This document shows, piece by piece, positions 1 to 5,964 of a DNA stretch of 21,187 bases. Source of the stretch: Candidatus Liptonbacteria bacterium CG11_big_fil_rev_8_21_14_0_20_35_14. Its GTDB lineage: Bacteria; Patescibacteriota; Minisyncoccia; UBA6257; XYB1-36-10. Every line of letters begins with the position of its first letter. The first letter of the stretch is position 1. The position numbers and the translations under genes were made by a program. A model generated the notes under the pieces. The model searched no databases. It was not told where the DNA came from and saw only the letters and a program-made list of their open reading frames with translations. The DNA is taken from contig PCWO01000020.1 of assembly GCA_002796205.1 (NCBI GenBank), forward strand, positions 1 through 21,187. The letters are read 5' to 3'.

Positions 1-7
1 AGATTGA

Positions 8-679
8 ACCTACCCTGATCCGAATTTAAAAAAAATTGCGGACGCGGAAACGCGTAAGAAACGAATCCACGTTGTTCGTTTTTCTCTTCCGAATGTTGAG
101 CGGAAACTTGGCATATTTGGTGAATATAACCAATTAAATGCGGAAGCGGCATGGGGCAGGTCGCGAATATTCTCGGCATTTCAAAAAAACTGCGGACACT
201 GTTTTTGCTTCGTATCGTGGTGCATGGAGAAGGATGAAGCTCTTGGGAAACAAAAAACAAAAAACACGCTTTATTATTCTGATTACGCGCATCATCCAAC
301 GGAAATTAATGCAACGCTCAAGGCATTCAAAGATAATTTTCCAAATAAAAAACTTATCTGTGTATTTGAATCTCATCAGACCTATAGGTTAAATCGTCTG
401 TTTTCTGATTTCGTACATGCCTTTGAATCCGCGGACAAGCTTATATTGTTGCCTGTTTATAAAGTAATGAGACGGGAAGAAGAATCGAAACGTGACGCAT
501 TTGATCTCGCGCAGGCTATCCGCAAAAAAAAGAAAGAAACGTATTTTGTCCCATCTTGGGGAAATGCAGATAAAATGATTGGTAAAATACAAAACGAAGG
601 GAATACTCTTATTGTCTTTATGGGCGCGGAAGATATAGACGCGAATGCGCGAAAATTTTGCGCACGATTGACATTATAA
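8..679 (+). pseudogene. murC: UDP-N-acetylmuramate--L-alanine ligase (MurC-like), 3' part with three frameshifts
   Basis: This is the C-terminal half of a Mur ligase that adds L-alanine to UDP-MurNAc in the cytoplasm for peptidoglycan synthesis. Reading across frames gives GEYNQLNAEAAMGQVANILG (central-domain end), then GAWRRMKLLG, then the family hallmark SDYAHHPTEI encoded around 278-307. The rest, to the stop at 677-679, fits the MurC C-terminal Rossmann-like domain. One frame is open from 8 to 679, but the conserved residues lie in it only before ~148 and after ~265. Between these the match moves through the other two frames, as expected from three one-base losses: near 149-151, in the A7 run at 183-189, and in the A-rich run at 247-267. 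The net loss is 3 bases, so frame is restored. Losses in A-runs suggest sequencing error or recent decay. The 5' half is outside the window. Another Mur ligase (e.g. Mpl) is possible. Confidence 0.72.
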
Positions 680-823
680 TATAAAGAGGTGTAAAATATT
701 TTTTATATTCCTAATTTACGAAAGTCCGATTAAATATAGAATGGAGGGAGAGGGATTTTGTACTTTGAAGTTGAGGGATTTTTGTGATGAGGAAAAATAA
801 TATAAAAACGAGAGGAAAAAAAT

Positions 824-1177
824 ATGGCTTCTCATCAACTGTATACTCAAAGTTTATATGAATTAGCAGATGAAATTGCGCAACTTGGACATATTAGATT
901 TTATCAAAGCAAAAGTGGAAATGAAAATACTGAAACTGAAAGTTGTTATATTATAAAAAAACACCCTAAAAAAAATGAATGTTGTATTGAGGGGTGCGAA
1001 AGTAGCGTAACAACAATACCTGGTTATAAAAAATTTCACAGGTGCACTCATCATATAAAATGTGCTTGTGGATGTGGTAAAAAAATATCAAAAGAAAGAT
1101 TAGATTCAGTGGCTGGGGAAAGGGCAAAATTAACTATTGAGTGCCAAAGAAATATAGAAAGAAGGAAGATGCTTTAA
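824..1177 (+). CDS. Hypothetical cysteine-rich small protein, possible zinc-binding
   Basis: I do not recognise this 117-aa product. It has no signal peptide or membrane segment. Its centre holds a dense Cys/His cluster: C52-C53, C57, C73, H75-H76, C79, C81 and C83, followed by C106. The spacing CIEGC...CTHHIKCACGCGKKI looks like a treble-clef or zinc-ribbon fold, which would suggest a nucleic-acid- or protein-binding role; this is inference from residues only. The start is supported by AGAGGA at 811-816, seven bases before the ATG, one of only two recognisable Shine-Dalgarno motifs in the window. A long perfect-stem terminator follows directly, so it appears to be a single-gene unit. It lies between the damaged murC fragment and the probable origin region, a typical place for accessory genes. 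Confidence 0.6.
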   Translation: MASHQLYTQSLYELADEIAQLGHIRFYQSKSGNENTETESCYIIKKHPKKNECCIEGCESSVTTIPGYKKFHRCTHHIKCACGCGKKISKERLDSVAGERAKLTIECQRNIERRKML

Positions 1178-1204
1178 AAATATACTATATCCTCTGTTAT
1201 ATAT

Positions 1205-1246
1205 ATCCCCTATCTTATAAATTTATAAGATAGGGGATTTTTGTTG
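1205..1246 (+). terminator. Strong intrinsic terminator after the cysteine-rich ORF
   Basis: A perfect inverted repeat has left arm 1205-1221 and right arm 1222-1238. The core is TCCCCTATCTTATAAA and its complement, with almost no spare loop, followed by TTTTTGTT. The G/C pairs lie at the base of the stem next to the T-run, as expected for an intrinsic terminator on the plus strand. Confidence 0.85.
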
Positions 1247-1272
1247 ACAAAAAATTATTAAATCAATATTAT
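1244..1272 (+). promoter_or_regulatory. Sigma70-type promoter for a small intergenic transcript
   Basis: TTGACA at 1244-1249, a 17-bp spacer and TATTAT at 1267-1272 match the housekeeping consensus at 11 of 12 positions with optimal spacing. Its -35 starts at the tail of the preceding terminator. No ORF of useful length follows before the next terminator (stem at 1313-1342), so the likely product is a short RNA starting near 1279. Confidence 0.6.
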
Positions 1273-1278
1273 TTATTT

Positions 1279-1350
1279 AGAAGCTTTACCCTACGAACCC
1301 CCCCTCAAACCGAACACCCTGACTCAAATGAGTCGGGGTGTTTTTTATTT
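1279..1350 (+). ncRNA. Candidate ~70-nt small RNA with C-rich single-stranded region
   Basis: The unit is bounded by a near-consensus promoter ending at 1272 and a terminator hairpin with its T-run from 1341. The predicted transcript has an unpaired 5' half containing seven consecutive C residues (1298-1304) followed by TC, then the terminator hairpin as its 3' end. This is the usual layout of a trans-acting sRNA with a C-rich seed, as known in some Gram-positive bacteria. I see no match to a named RNA family. The existence of the RNA is inferred from its signals only. Confidence 0.45.
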
Positions 1351-1352
1351 TT
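1313..1352 (+). terminator. Intrinsic terminator of the small intergenic unit
   Basis: The stem pairs AACACCCTGACTC (1313-1325) with GAGTCGGGGTGTT (1330-1342). It is 13 bp including one T-G wobble, with an AAAT loop, and is followed by TTTTATTTTTT. It is a canonical plus-strand terminator. Confidence 0.85.
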
Positions 1353-1355
1353 TAT

Positions 1356-1530
1356 GTTTATTCAACACTTCGAGCGGAGTGCGGTAGTTTAATACTTTAT
1401 ATATTTTATTTTGTAATTTAATAACACTTCAAGAAGCTGAAAATGTCCTAATAACAGAGCAGAAAAAATGTGAATGCTATAATGACACAGAGACAGAAGA
1501 TTCAATTAAGCATTAAAAAATCCCATTATT
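1356..1530. other. Non-coding stretch, possible degenerate coding remnant
   Basis: No ORF with a plausible start is present. A short open frame without an ATG ends at a TAA at 1514-1516; it would encode a charged peptide containing CECYND. It could be a remnant of a lost gene, but the evidence is weak. I see no RNA gene here. Confidence 0.2.
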
Positions 1531-1565
1531 AAAAACCTTATTTTATATAAAATAAGGTTTTTGCC
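1531..1565. terminator. Palindromic, probably bidirectional terminator
   Basis: A perfect 32-nt palindrome (1531-1562) has arms AAAAACCTTATTTTA and its complement. It carries an A-run on the left and a T-run on the right, so it could stop transcription from either side. It sits immediately before the palindrome array. Confidence 0.6.
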
Positions 1566-1614
1566 TTATTAAATTTCGGCATTTTTATTATTTTTGCCTA
1601 ATTAAAACTTAAAT

Positions 1615-2080
1615 TGTTTGCCGGCAAACACTTGTAATTAAATTACTTTATTAACATTGTTTGTCGTTAAACAATGTTAATAATTTTTAAGCCTATTTTA
1701 GGCTTATTTTTATGTAAATTTTTATTGTAAGTGTTTAACGTTAAACACTGGTAATAAAATTTTGGTGTTTTTAGTGTTTTTTTTAGACTATTCTATTATT
1801 GTAAGTGTTTGTCGGCAAACACTTACAATAAATTTTAACCTTTTTATGATATTTTTGGCTTATTTTGTGATTTTAAGTGTTTCACGTTAAACACTAGTAA
1901 TAATTGAGATTGTTTGCCGGCAAACAATTTTTTAAAGACCCTTTATTTAAGCGCTAAACTGGTTGTGATTTTACTCTGTGGATATCTTGTTTTATATAAA
2001 TAAGTGCTTTTTACTGATTTTTAGTGTTTAACGTGAAACACTGACAATTAAAAAATATTTACTTTGTTTAACGTTAAACA
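1615..2080. repeat. Array of eight 16-bp parS-like palindromes
   Basis: Eight sites share TGTTT-NNCGNN-AAACA: 1615-1630 and 1911-1926 (TGTTTGCCGGCAAACA), 1658-1673 (TGTTTGTCGTTAAACA), 1732-1747 and 2065-2080 (TGTTTAACGTTAAACA), 1806-1821 (TGTTTGTCGGCAAACA), 1878-1893 (TGTTTCACGTTAAACA) and 2025-2040 (TGTTTAACGTGAAACA). The last two differ by one base from TGTTTCACGTGAAACA, the widely conserved ParB centromere parS. Several sites extend into longer palindromes, for example 1796-1831, 36 nt with one mismatch. Right flanks are alike (CTTGTAATAA, CTAGTAATAA and similar). The central tetramer alternates between ACGT, as in parS, and CCGG, as in the Noc-binding site. I infer a ParB-family centromere near oriC; no parA/parB gene lies in the window. 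Confidence 0.7.
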
Positions 2081-2290
2081 CTTGTAATAACTTTTTAGCC
2101 TTTAATTAATTATTTGGGGATATCTTTTATAAAAATGGGTATAACTTTTATTTAAAATACTAGATTAATCAATACAACAGCTTAAATAAAGGCTTTTTTC
2201 TTTGTTTATTTATATGGTTATATATTTTTACTATGTGTATAAGTTCGGAAATTTTGTGTATAAGTTCGGAATATACTTGACTGTGCATAT
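1977..2290 (+). promoter_or_regulatory. DnaA-box cluster (candidate oriC core)
   Basis: Two exact matches to the DnaA box in reverse orientation (TGTGNATAA) occur at 2234-2242 and 2255-2263. They lie inside two copies of a 17-nt direct repeat, TGTGTATAAGTTCGGAA (2234-2250 and 2255-2271), with a 21-bp period. One-mismatch boxes in the same orientation lie at 1977-1985 (TGTGGATAT) and 2282-2290 (TGTGCATAT). An AT-rich stretch follows directly. Spacing near an integral number of helical turns and shared orientation suit DnaA filament loading. The dnaA gene is ~5.5 kb away. Confidence 0.6.
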
Positions 2291-2350
2291 TATTTATTAT
2301 TTTATAATATATACTAACCTACTATATAATATAGTTAAACTAGCTATTGA
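2284..2350. other. AT-rich stretch, candidate DNA unwinding element
   Basis: The segment directly 3' of the DnaA boxes is nearly all A and T and contains TATACTAACCTACTATATAA, whose TAC/TAT/ACT triplets resemble the DnaA-trio pattern seen next to B. subtilis boxes. Its position and composition suit an unwinding element. The trio reading is tentative. Confidence 0.4.
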
Positions 2351-2407
2351 CCCTGTTAAATAATTTTGAAAAATCAAAATTAAAATCTTAGATTTTATTT
2401 AACTGGG
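2351..2407. repeat. Branched inverted repeat abutting the nusA promoter
   Basis: Outer arms CCCTGTTAAA (2351-2360) and TTTAACTGGG (2398-2407) pair with one mismatch. Between them are two perfect small hairpins: TTTTGA/TCAAAA (2364-2379) and TAAAATC/GATTTTA (2381-2397). Together they can form a three-way junction or cruciform. The right arm ends at the base before the nusA -35 box, so it could be a regulator-binding site or an origin cruciform. Confidence 0.45.
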
Positions 2408-2437
2408 TTGACATATATTAATCTTATACGTTATAAT
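2408..2437 (+). promoter_or_regulatory. Consensus promoter of the nusA-ppa-tig-clpP operon
   Basis: TTGACA at 2408-2413 and TATAAT at 2432-2437 are both perfect hexamers with an 18-bp spacer. Transcription would start near 2444, giving a leader of ~68 nt. Confidence 0.75.
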
Positions 2438-2451
2438 TAAAATAATGATAG

Positions 2452-2474
2452 AAATCCGCCTCCGACGCGGATTT
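2452..2474 (+). promoter_or_regulatory. Leader hairpin upstream of nusA
   Basis: AAATCCGC (2452-2459) pairs perfectly with GCGGATTT (2467-2474) around the loop CTCCGAC, a few bases from the predicted 5' end of the mRNA. It has only a weak T-run (TTTTATT), so it could be a 5' stabilising hairpin or an attenuator. E. coli nusA is known to be autoregulated through its leader, but that link is only an analogy here. Confidence 0.45.
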
Positions 2475-2511
2475 TATTAATAAAAAGGGTGTTTAATAAG
2501 TAATAATAAAT

Positions 2512-3759
2512 ATGAATTTAAAAGAATTAGTAAAAGTAGCAGAGCAGATTGCTTCAGAAAAAAATATTCAACCGGAGACGGTTATAGAGGTGGTGGAAAA
2601 TTCGCTGGCAGCGGCCTATAGAAAAGAATACGGATATAAAGGAATGATTATCAGAGCAAAGCTTGATTTAAAATCGGGTGATGTTTTGTTTGAAAGTGTA
2701 AAGACGGTGGTGGACGAAAATACGGTAAGAATACCGATAGAGGGCGAGGAGGAACACGGGGAGGAGGTTCGCCCAAAGGAAGCTTATGCAGAGGAGGATA
2801 TTTTACCGCGCTATAATCCAGAGAGACATATTTTAATAAAAGACATAGAAACAGAAAAGCCGGAATTAAAAGTAGGGGATGAGATTGTTGAAAGCTTACC
2901 AGCTCCTCAAGCTGAATTTGGTCGCATTGCGGCTCAAACTGCTAAGCAAAATATTTTACAAAGACTACGGGAAATTGAAAGATCTTCTATAGTTTTAGAG
3001 TTTAAAGGAAGAGAGGAGACAATTGTGAGTGGGATAGTCAGAAGATTTGAGAGAGGAAATGTTTACATTGATTTAGGAAGAGCGGAGGGAATTATGTGGA
3101 GTAATGAATCTATTACCGGAGAACATTATAAAATAGGGGATAGATTAAAATTTTATGTTATAGCGGTACAGGAAGGCGCGCGTTTTGCGCAAATTGTTTT
3201 ATCTAGAAATCATCCAAAATTTTTAAGTAAATTATTTGAAAGCGAGGTGCCAGAAATTTCAGATGGGACGGTTGAAATAAAAGGGATTGCGAGAGAAGCG
3301 GGGAGTCGTTCTAAAATTGCGGTTTATAGTAATGATGAAAATGTGGATGCAGTGGGAAGTTTTGTGGGGCAGAGAGGCACTAGAGTAATGGCGGTAAATA
3401 ATGAAATCGGTCAAGAAAAAATAGATATTATTGAATGGAGTAACGACCCAGAGGAATATATTTCTCACTCTTTATCTCCGGCCAAAGTATCTCGCATTGA
3501 GCTAGGAGAGCGAAGAGAGGTAAAAGTGTTTGTGTTAGAGGATCAATTATCTTTAGCTATTGGGAGAGGTGGGCAGAACGTAAGATTAGCCGCAAATTTA
3601 ACTGGTTTTAAAATAGATGTTAGAAGTGAGCAAAACCCGGAAGAAGTTATTAACGGGGGAATAGCCGAAAAAAATGATGAGCTAGTTGGAAATAATGAGA
3701 TAATTGAAAATATAGACACGGAAGAAATGAAGGAAAAAAATATTGAGGAGAATAATTAA
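2512..3759 (+). CDS. nusA: Transcription termination/antitermination factor NusA
   Basis: NusA binds RNA polymerase and nascent RNA and modulates pausing, intrinsic termination and antitermination. The 415-aa product shows the N-terminal polymerase-binding domain (about 1-130, MNLKELVKVAEQIASEKNI), an S1 domain (about 168-235), KH1 (about 250-310, with GSFVGQRGTRV) and KH2 (about 335-370, with AIGRGGQNVRLA). The N domain contains a very acidic stretch at about 76-120 (GEEEHGEEVRPKEAYAEEDI) that looks like a lineage-specific insertion. A ~40-residue acidic tail follows KH2, and there is no room for the two C-terminal acidic repeats of the E. coli protein (~495 aa). It is first in an operon with ppa 18 nt downstream. 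No Shine-Dalgarno motif precedes the ATG. The identification is firm. Confidence 0.96.
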   Translation: MNLKELVKVAEQIASEKNIQPETVIEVVENSLAAAYRKEYGYKGMIIRAKLDLKSGDVLFESVKTVVDENTVRIPIEGEEEHGEEVRPKEAYAEEDILPRYNPERHILIKDIETEKPELKVGDEIVESLPAPQAEFGRIAAQTAKQNILQRLREIERSSIVLEFKGREETIVSGIVRRFERGNVYIDLGRAEGIMWSNESITGEHYKIGDRLKFYVIAVQEGARFAQIVLSRNHPKFLSKLFESEVPEISDGTVEIKGIAREAGSRSKIAVYSNDENVDAVGSFVGQRGTRVMAVNNEIGQEKIDIIEWSNDPEEYISHSLSPAKVSRIELGERREVKVFVLEDQLSLAIGRGGQNVRLAANLTGFKIDVRSEQNPEEVINGGIAEKNDELVGNNEIIENIDTEEMKEKNIEENN

Positions 3760-3777
3760 TATTAAATATATAAAAAT

Positions 3778-4314
3778 ATGAGTGGAGCAATAAAAAGATT
3801 AGGTATTGGCAGTAAAACTCCCGAGGTCTTTAACGTGGTGGTTGAGGTGCCGAAGGGAAGTCATAATAAATATGAATATGACGAGAAGTTAAATGTATTT
3901 ACATTAGACCGTGTTTTATATTCACCAGTTCATTATCCTTTTGATTATGGGTTTATTCCGGAAACAAGAAGTGAGGACCAAGACCATCTTGATTGTTTAA
4001 TAATAGGCGGAGATTCAACTTTTCCAGGATGCGTTGTGAGAGTGCGCCCAATTGGAATATTAAAAATGATAGATGACGGGGAGGAGGATTTTAAGATACT
4101 GGGCGTGCAGAAAGATAATCCTCGATTTAATGAGGTGGCTGATATTGAGGATATAAAAAAAAATAACAAACATATGTTAGAGGAAATTCAGCATTTTTTT
4201 AGAGTTTATAAAGAATTAGAAAATAAAAAAGTGGTGATTAATGGATGGGAAGGAAGCGAGGTGGCTAAAAAAGAAATAGAGAGAGCAATTGAAGCTTATA
4301 AAAAACAGGGATAA
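3778..4314 (+). CDS. ppa: Inorganic pyrophosphatase, family I
   Basis: Soluble cytoplasmic Mg-dependent pyrophosphatase, which hydrolyses PPi to two phosphates and so drives nucleic acid and other biosynthesis forward. The 178-aa length is normal. Seen in the sequence: VVEVPKGSHNKYEYD (20-35) with E23 and K31, the VHYPFDYGFIPET segment (51-63), and metal-binding aspartates D67 and D72 in EDQDHLD with D99 and D104 in IDDGEED. These match D65, D70, D97 and D102 of the E. coli enzyme. The signature is slightly unusual because Q68 and H70 replace the common G and P, but the catalytic aspartates are kept. Its stop codon overlaps the tig start by one base (TAATG), so expression is probably coupled. 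Confidence 0.97.
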   Translation: MSGAIKRLGIGSKTPEVFNVVVEVPKGSHNKYEYDEKLNVFTLDRVLYSPVHYPFDYGFIPETRSEDQDHLDCLIIGGDSTFPGCVVRVRPIGILKMIDDGEEDFKILGVQKDNPRFNEVADIEDIKKNNKHMLEEIQHFFRVYKELENKKVVINGWEGSEVAKKEIERAIEAYKKQG

Positions 4315-5345
4315 TGAACTATACAAAGATAAAAAATAAGGACGGTAGTATAAAGTTTGACGTGGTCTTAAAAGGAGAGGAGTTTCGTAAATATTTTGAT
4401 GAGGTAGTGGCTTATAAAATAGGCGAGGTAGAGGTTAAAGGTTTTAGAAAGGGTCATACACCAAAGGATATAGCTATCGCTTATGTAGATAAAGATAAAG
4501 CATTTACCGAGGCGGCCGAAAAGGCTGTAAGGATTAGTTTAAAAAAAATAACCGTAGAAAATAATTTAACTTTAGTAACTCCGCCGGAAGTCAAGTTGCT
4601 TGAGGATAAAGAAAATTTACATTATGAGGTTACTGTGGTTGCATTGCCCGAAGTAATTTTAGGAGACTTTAAAAAAGACGTAGCTCTATCTAATGAAATT
4701 TTTTATAAAGAATTAGAAAATATTAGTGTAGCGGATGAGGAAATACAAAAAGCAGTTGAGTGGTTAATTAATTCAAGAAAGGAATTTAAGGAGGAGGCAA
4801 AAAAAAATGAAACTATTTTAACCGATGAAATGGCGCAAAAGATAGGAGATTTTAAAACGGCGCATGATTTAAAAGAAAGTATTAAAGAGGGAATTGAGGC
4901 TGAAAAGAAAATTCGTGAAGCTGATAAAAATAGGGCTAGAATTATTGATACATTAATTTCTAAAACACTATTTGATTTACCAGATATGTTAATCAATAAA
5001 ACAATGGAAAATTTAAAGAATGATTTAAAAAATAGTCTAGAGTCCGGAAAAATTGATTATAGTGAGTATATTAAAAAAAATTATGAAAGCGAAAAAAAAT
5101 TAGAGGAAAGTTTAAAAAAACAAGCCGAGAAAGAATTAAGAGCGCATCTTGTATTAGAGGCGGTAGCCAAAGAGCTTGATATAAAAGTAGAGGATAACGA
5201 AATAGAGGAGGAGATGAACAAAATATTTATAAAACAACCGGAGGTAGCTCGTAAAAATATTAATTTACAACAACTAAAAGATTTTAGTTATGGTACTATT
5301 AAAAATAGGAAAATATTTAAAGCATTAGAAAATATAAAAATATGA
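4314..5345 (+). CDS. tig: Trigger factor chaperone lacking the PPIase domain
   Basis: Ribosome-associated chaperone that shields nascent chains at the tunnel exit. The 343-aa product begins with the ribosome-binding domain, including the signature loop GFRKGHTP (43-50; GFRxGxxP in the family), which contacts L23. The FKBP-type prolyl isomerase domain expected near residues 145-245 is missing: after IEVILGDFKK-like sequence the protein passes straight into the helical, Lys/Glu-rich substrate-binding C domain. The usual length is ~430 aa, and the difference fits loss of that one domain. The product is therefore likely a holdase without prolyl isomerase activity. ATGA overlap with clpP at 5342-5345 couples chaperone and protease translation; tig-clpP adjacency is common in bacteria. 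Confidence 0.93.
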   Translation: MNYTKIKNKDGSIKFDVVLKGEEFRKYFDEVVAYKIGEVEVKGFRKGHTPKDIAIAYVDKDKAFTEAAEKAVRISLKKITVENNLTLVTPPEVKLLEDKENLHYEVTVVALPEVILGDFKKDVALSNEIFYKELENISVADEEIQKAVEWLINSRKEFKEEAKKNETILTDEMAQKIGDFKTAHDLKESIKEGIEAEKKIREADKNRARIIDTLISKTLFDLPDMLINKTMENLKNDLKNSLESGKIDYSEYIKKNYESEKKLEESLKKQAEKELRAHLVLEAVAKELDIKVEDNEIEEEMNKIFIKQPEVARKNINLQQLKDFSYGTIKNRKIFKALENIKI

Positions 5346-5923
5346 ATTTAATACCAACCGTTATAGAAAAAAGTCAGTATGGTGAAAGAGCTTTTGATAT
5401 ATATTCAAGGCTTTTAAAAGAGAGAATTGTATTTTTAGGGGGTACAATAGATGACAATGTAGCCAACACAATTATTGCGCAATTATTATTTTTAGAGAAT
5501 GAAGACCCTAAAAAAGATATTCAACTTTATATAAATAGTCCGGGAGGATCAGTGTCGGCGGGACTGGCAATATACGACACGATGCAGTTAGTAAAGCCTA
5601 ATATATCAACCGTTTGTGTTGGAATGGCGGCCTCTATGGGGGCTGTGCTATTAGCCTCGGGAGAGAGGGGAAAGAGAATGGCCTTGCCCCACTCAAAAAT
5701 AATGATGCACCAAATTATGGGGGGAACCGAGGGGCAGGCCTCTGATATAGAAATCGCGGCTAGAGAGATTTTAAAAATGAAAAAGCAATTGAATCAGGTG
5801 TTAGCGGATCACACAAAACAACCTATTACTAAAATAGAAAATGATACGGATAGAGATTTTTATATGACTCCGGAGGAAGCAAAAAAATATGGCGTGATTG
5901 ATAAAATAGTTAGTGGAAAATAG
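5342..5923 (+). CDS. clpP: ATP-dependent Clp protease proteolytic subunit ClpP
   Basis: Serine protease subunit that forms the tetradecameric degradation chamber and works with ClpX or similar AAA+ unfoldases, none of which is encoded here. The 193-aa length is standard. The catalytic triad is complete: S98 in GMAASMG, H123 in KIMMHQIMGG and D172 in DTDRDFYM. The oxyanion-hole region INSPGGSVSAGLAIYD (65-80) is also present. The start overlaps the tig stop (ATGA). A bidirectional terminator lies directly downstream, closing the nusA-ppa-tig-clpP operon. Confidence 0.98.
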   Translation: MNLIPTVIEKSQYGERAFDIYSRLLKERIVFLGGTIDDNVANTIIAQLLFLENEDPKKDIQLYINSPGGSVSAGLAIYDTMQLVKPNISTVCVGMAASMGAVLLASGERGKRMALPHSKIMMHQIMGGTEGQASDIEIAAREILKMKKQLNQVLADHTKQPITKIENDTDRDFYMTPEEAKKYGVIDKIVSGK

Positions 5924-5928
5924 AATAA

Positions 5929-5964
5929 TAAAAAAACGACCTGGCTGATGCAGGCGTTTTTTTG
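5929..5964. terminator. Bidirectional terminator between clpP and jag
   Basis: CG-A-CCTG (5937-5943) pairs with CAGG-CG (5951-5956) around the loop GCTGATG. The stem is extended by an A-run on the left (to 5936) and a T-run on the right (5957-5963), so it can end both converging operons. Confidence 0.75.

Noticed and set aside
741..800. 19-aa ORF upstream of the cysteine-rich gene
   Set aside because: No conservation evidence, no ribosome-binding site and no recognisable motif; likely chance.
863..1054. Minus-strand ORFs within plus-strand genes (here and within nusA, ppa, tig, pilB and ruvB)
   Set aside because: They lie antisense inside clear or better-supported genes, carry low-complexity translations and have no start signals.
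1911..1934. Terminator hairpin with T-run at the sixth palindrome
   Set aside because: The stem plus TTTTTT could terminate transcription, but the sequence is one of the eight palindromes, so the array explanation is preferred.
1615..2080. CRISPR array
   Set aside because: The repeats are perfect or near-perfect palindromes of 16 bp with irregular spacing (33-114 bp start to start) and related flanks, not identical direct repeats with uniform unique spacers, and no cas gene is present.
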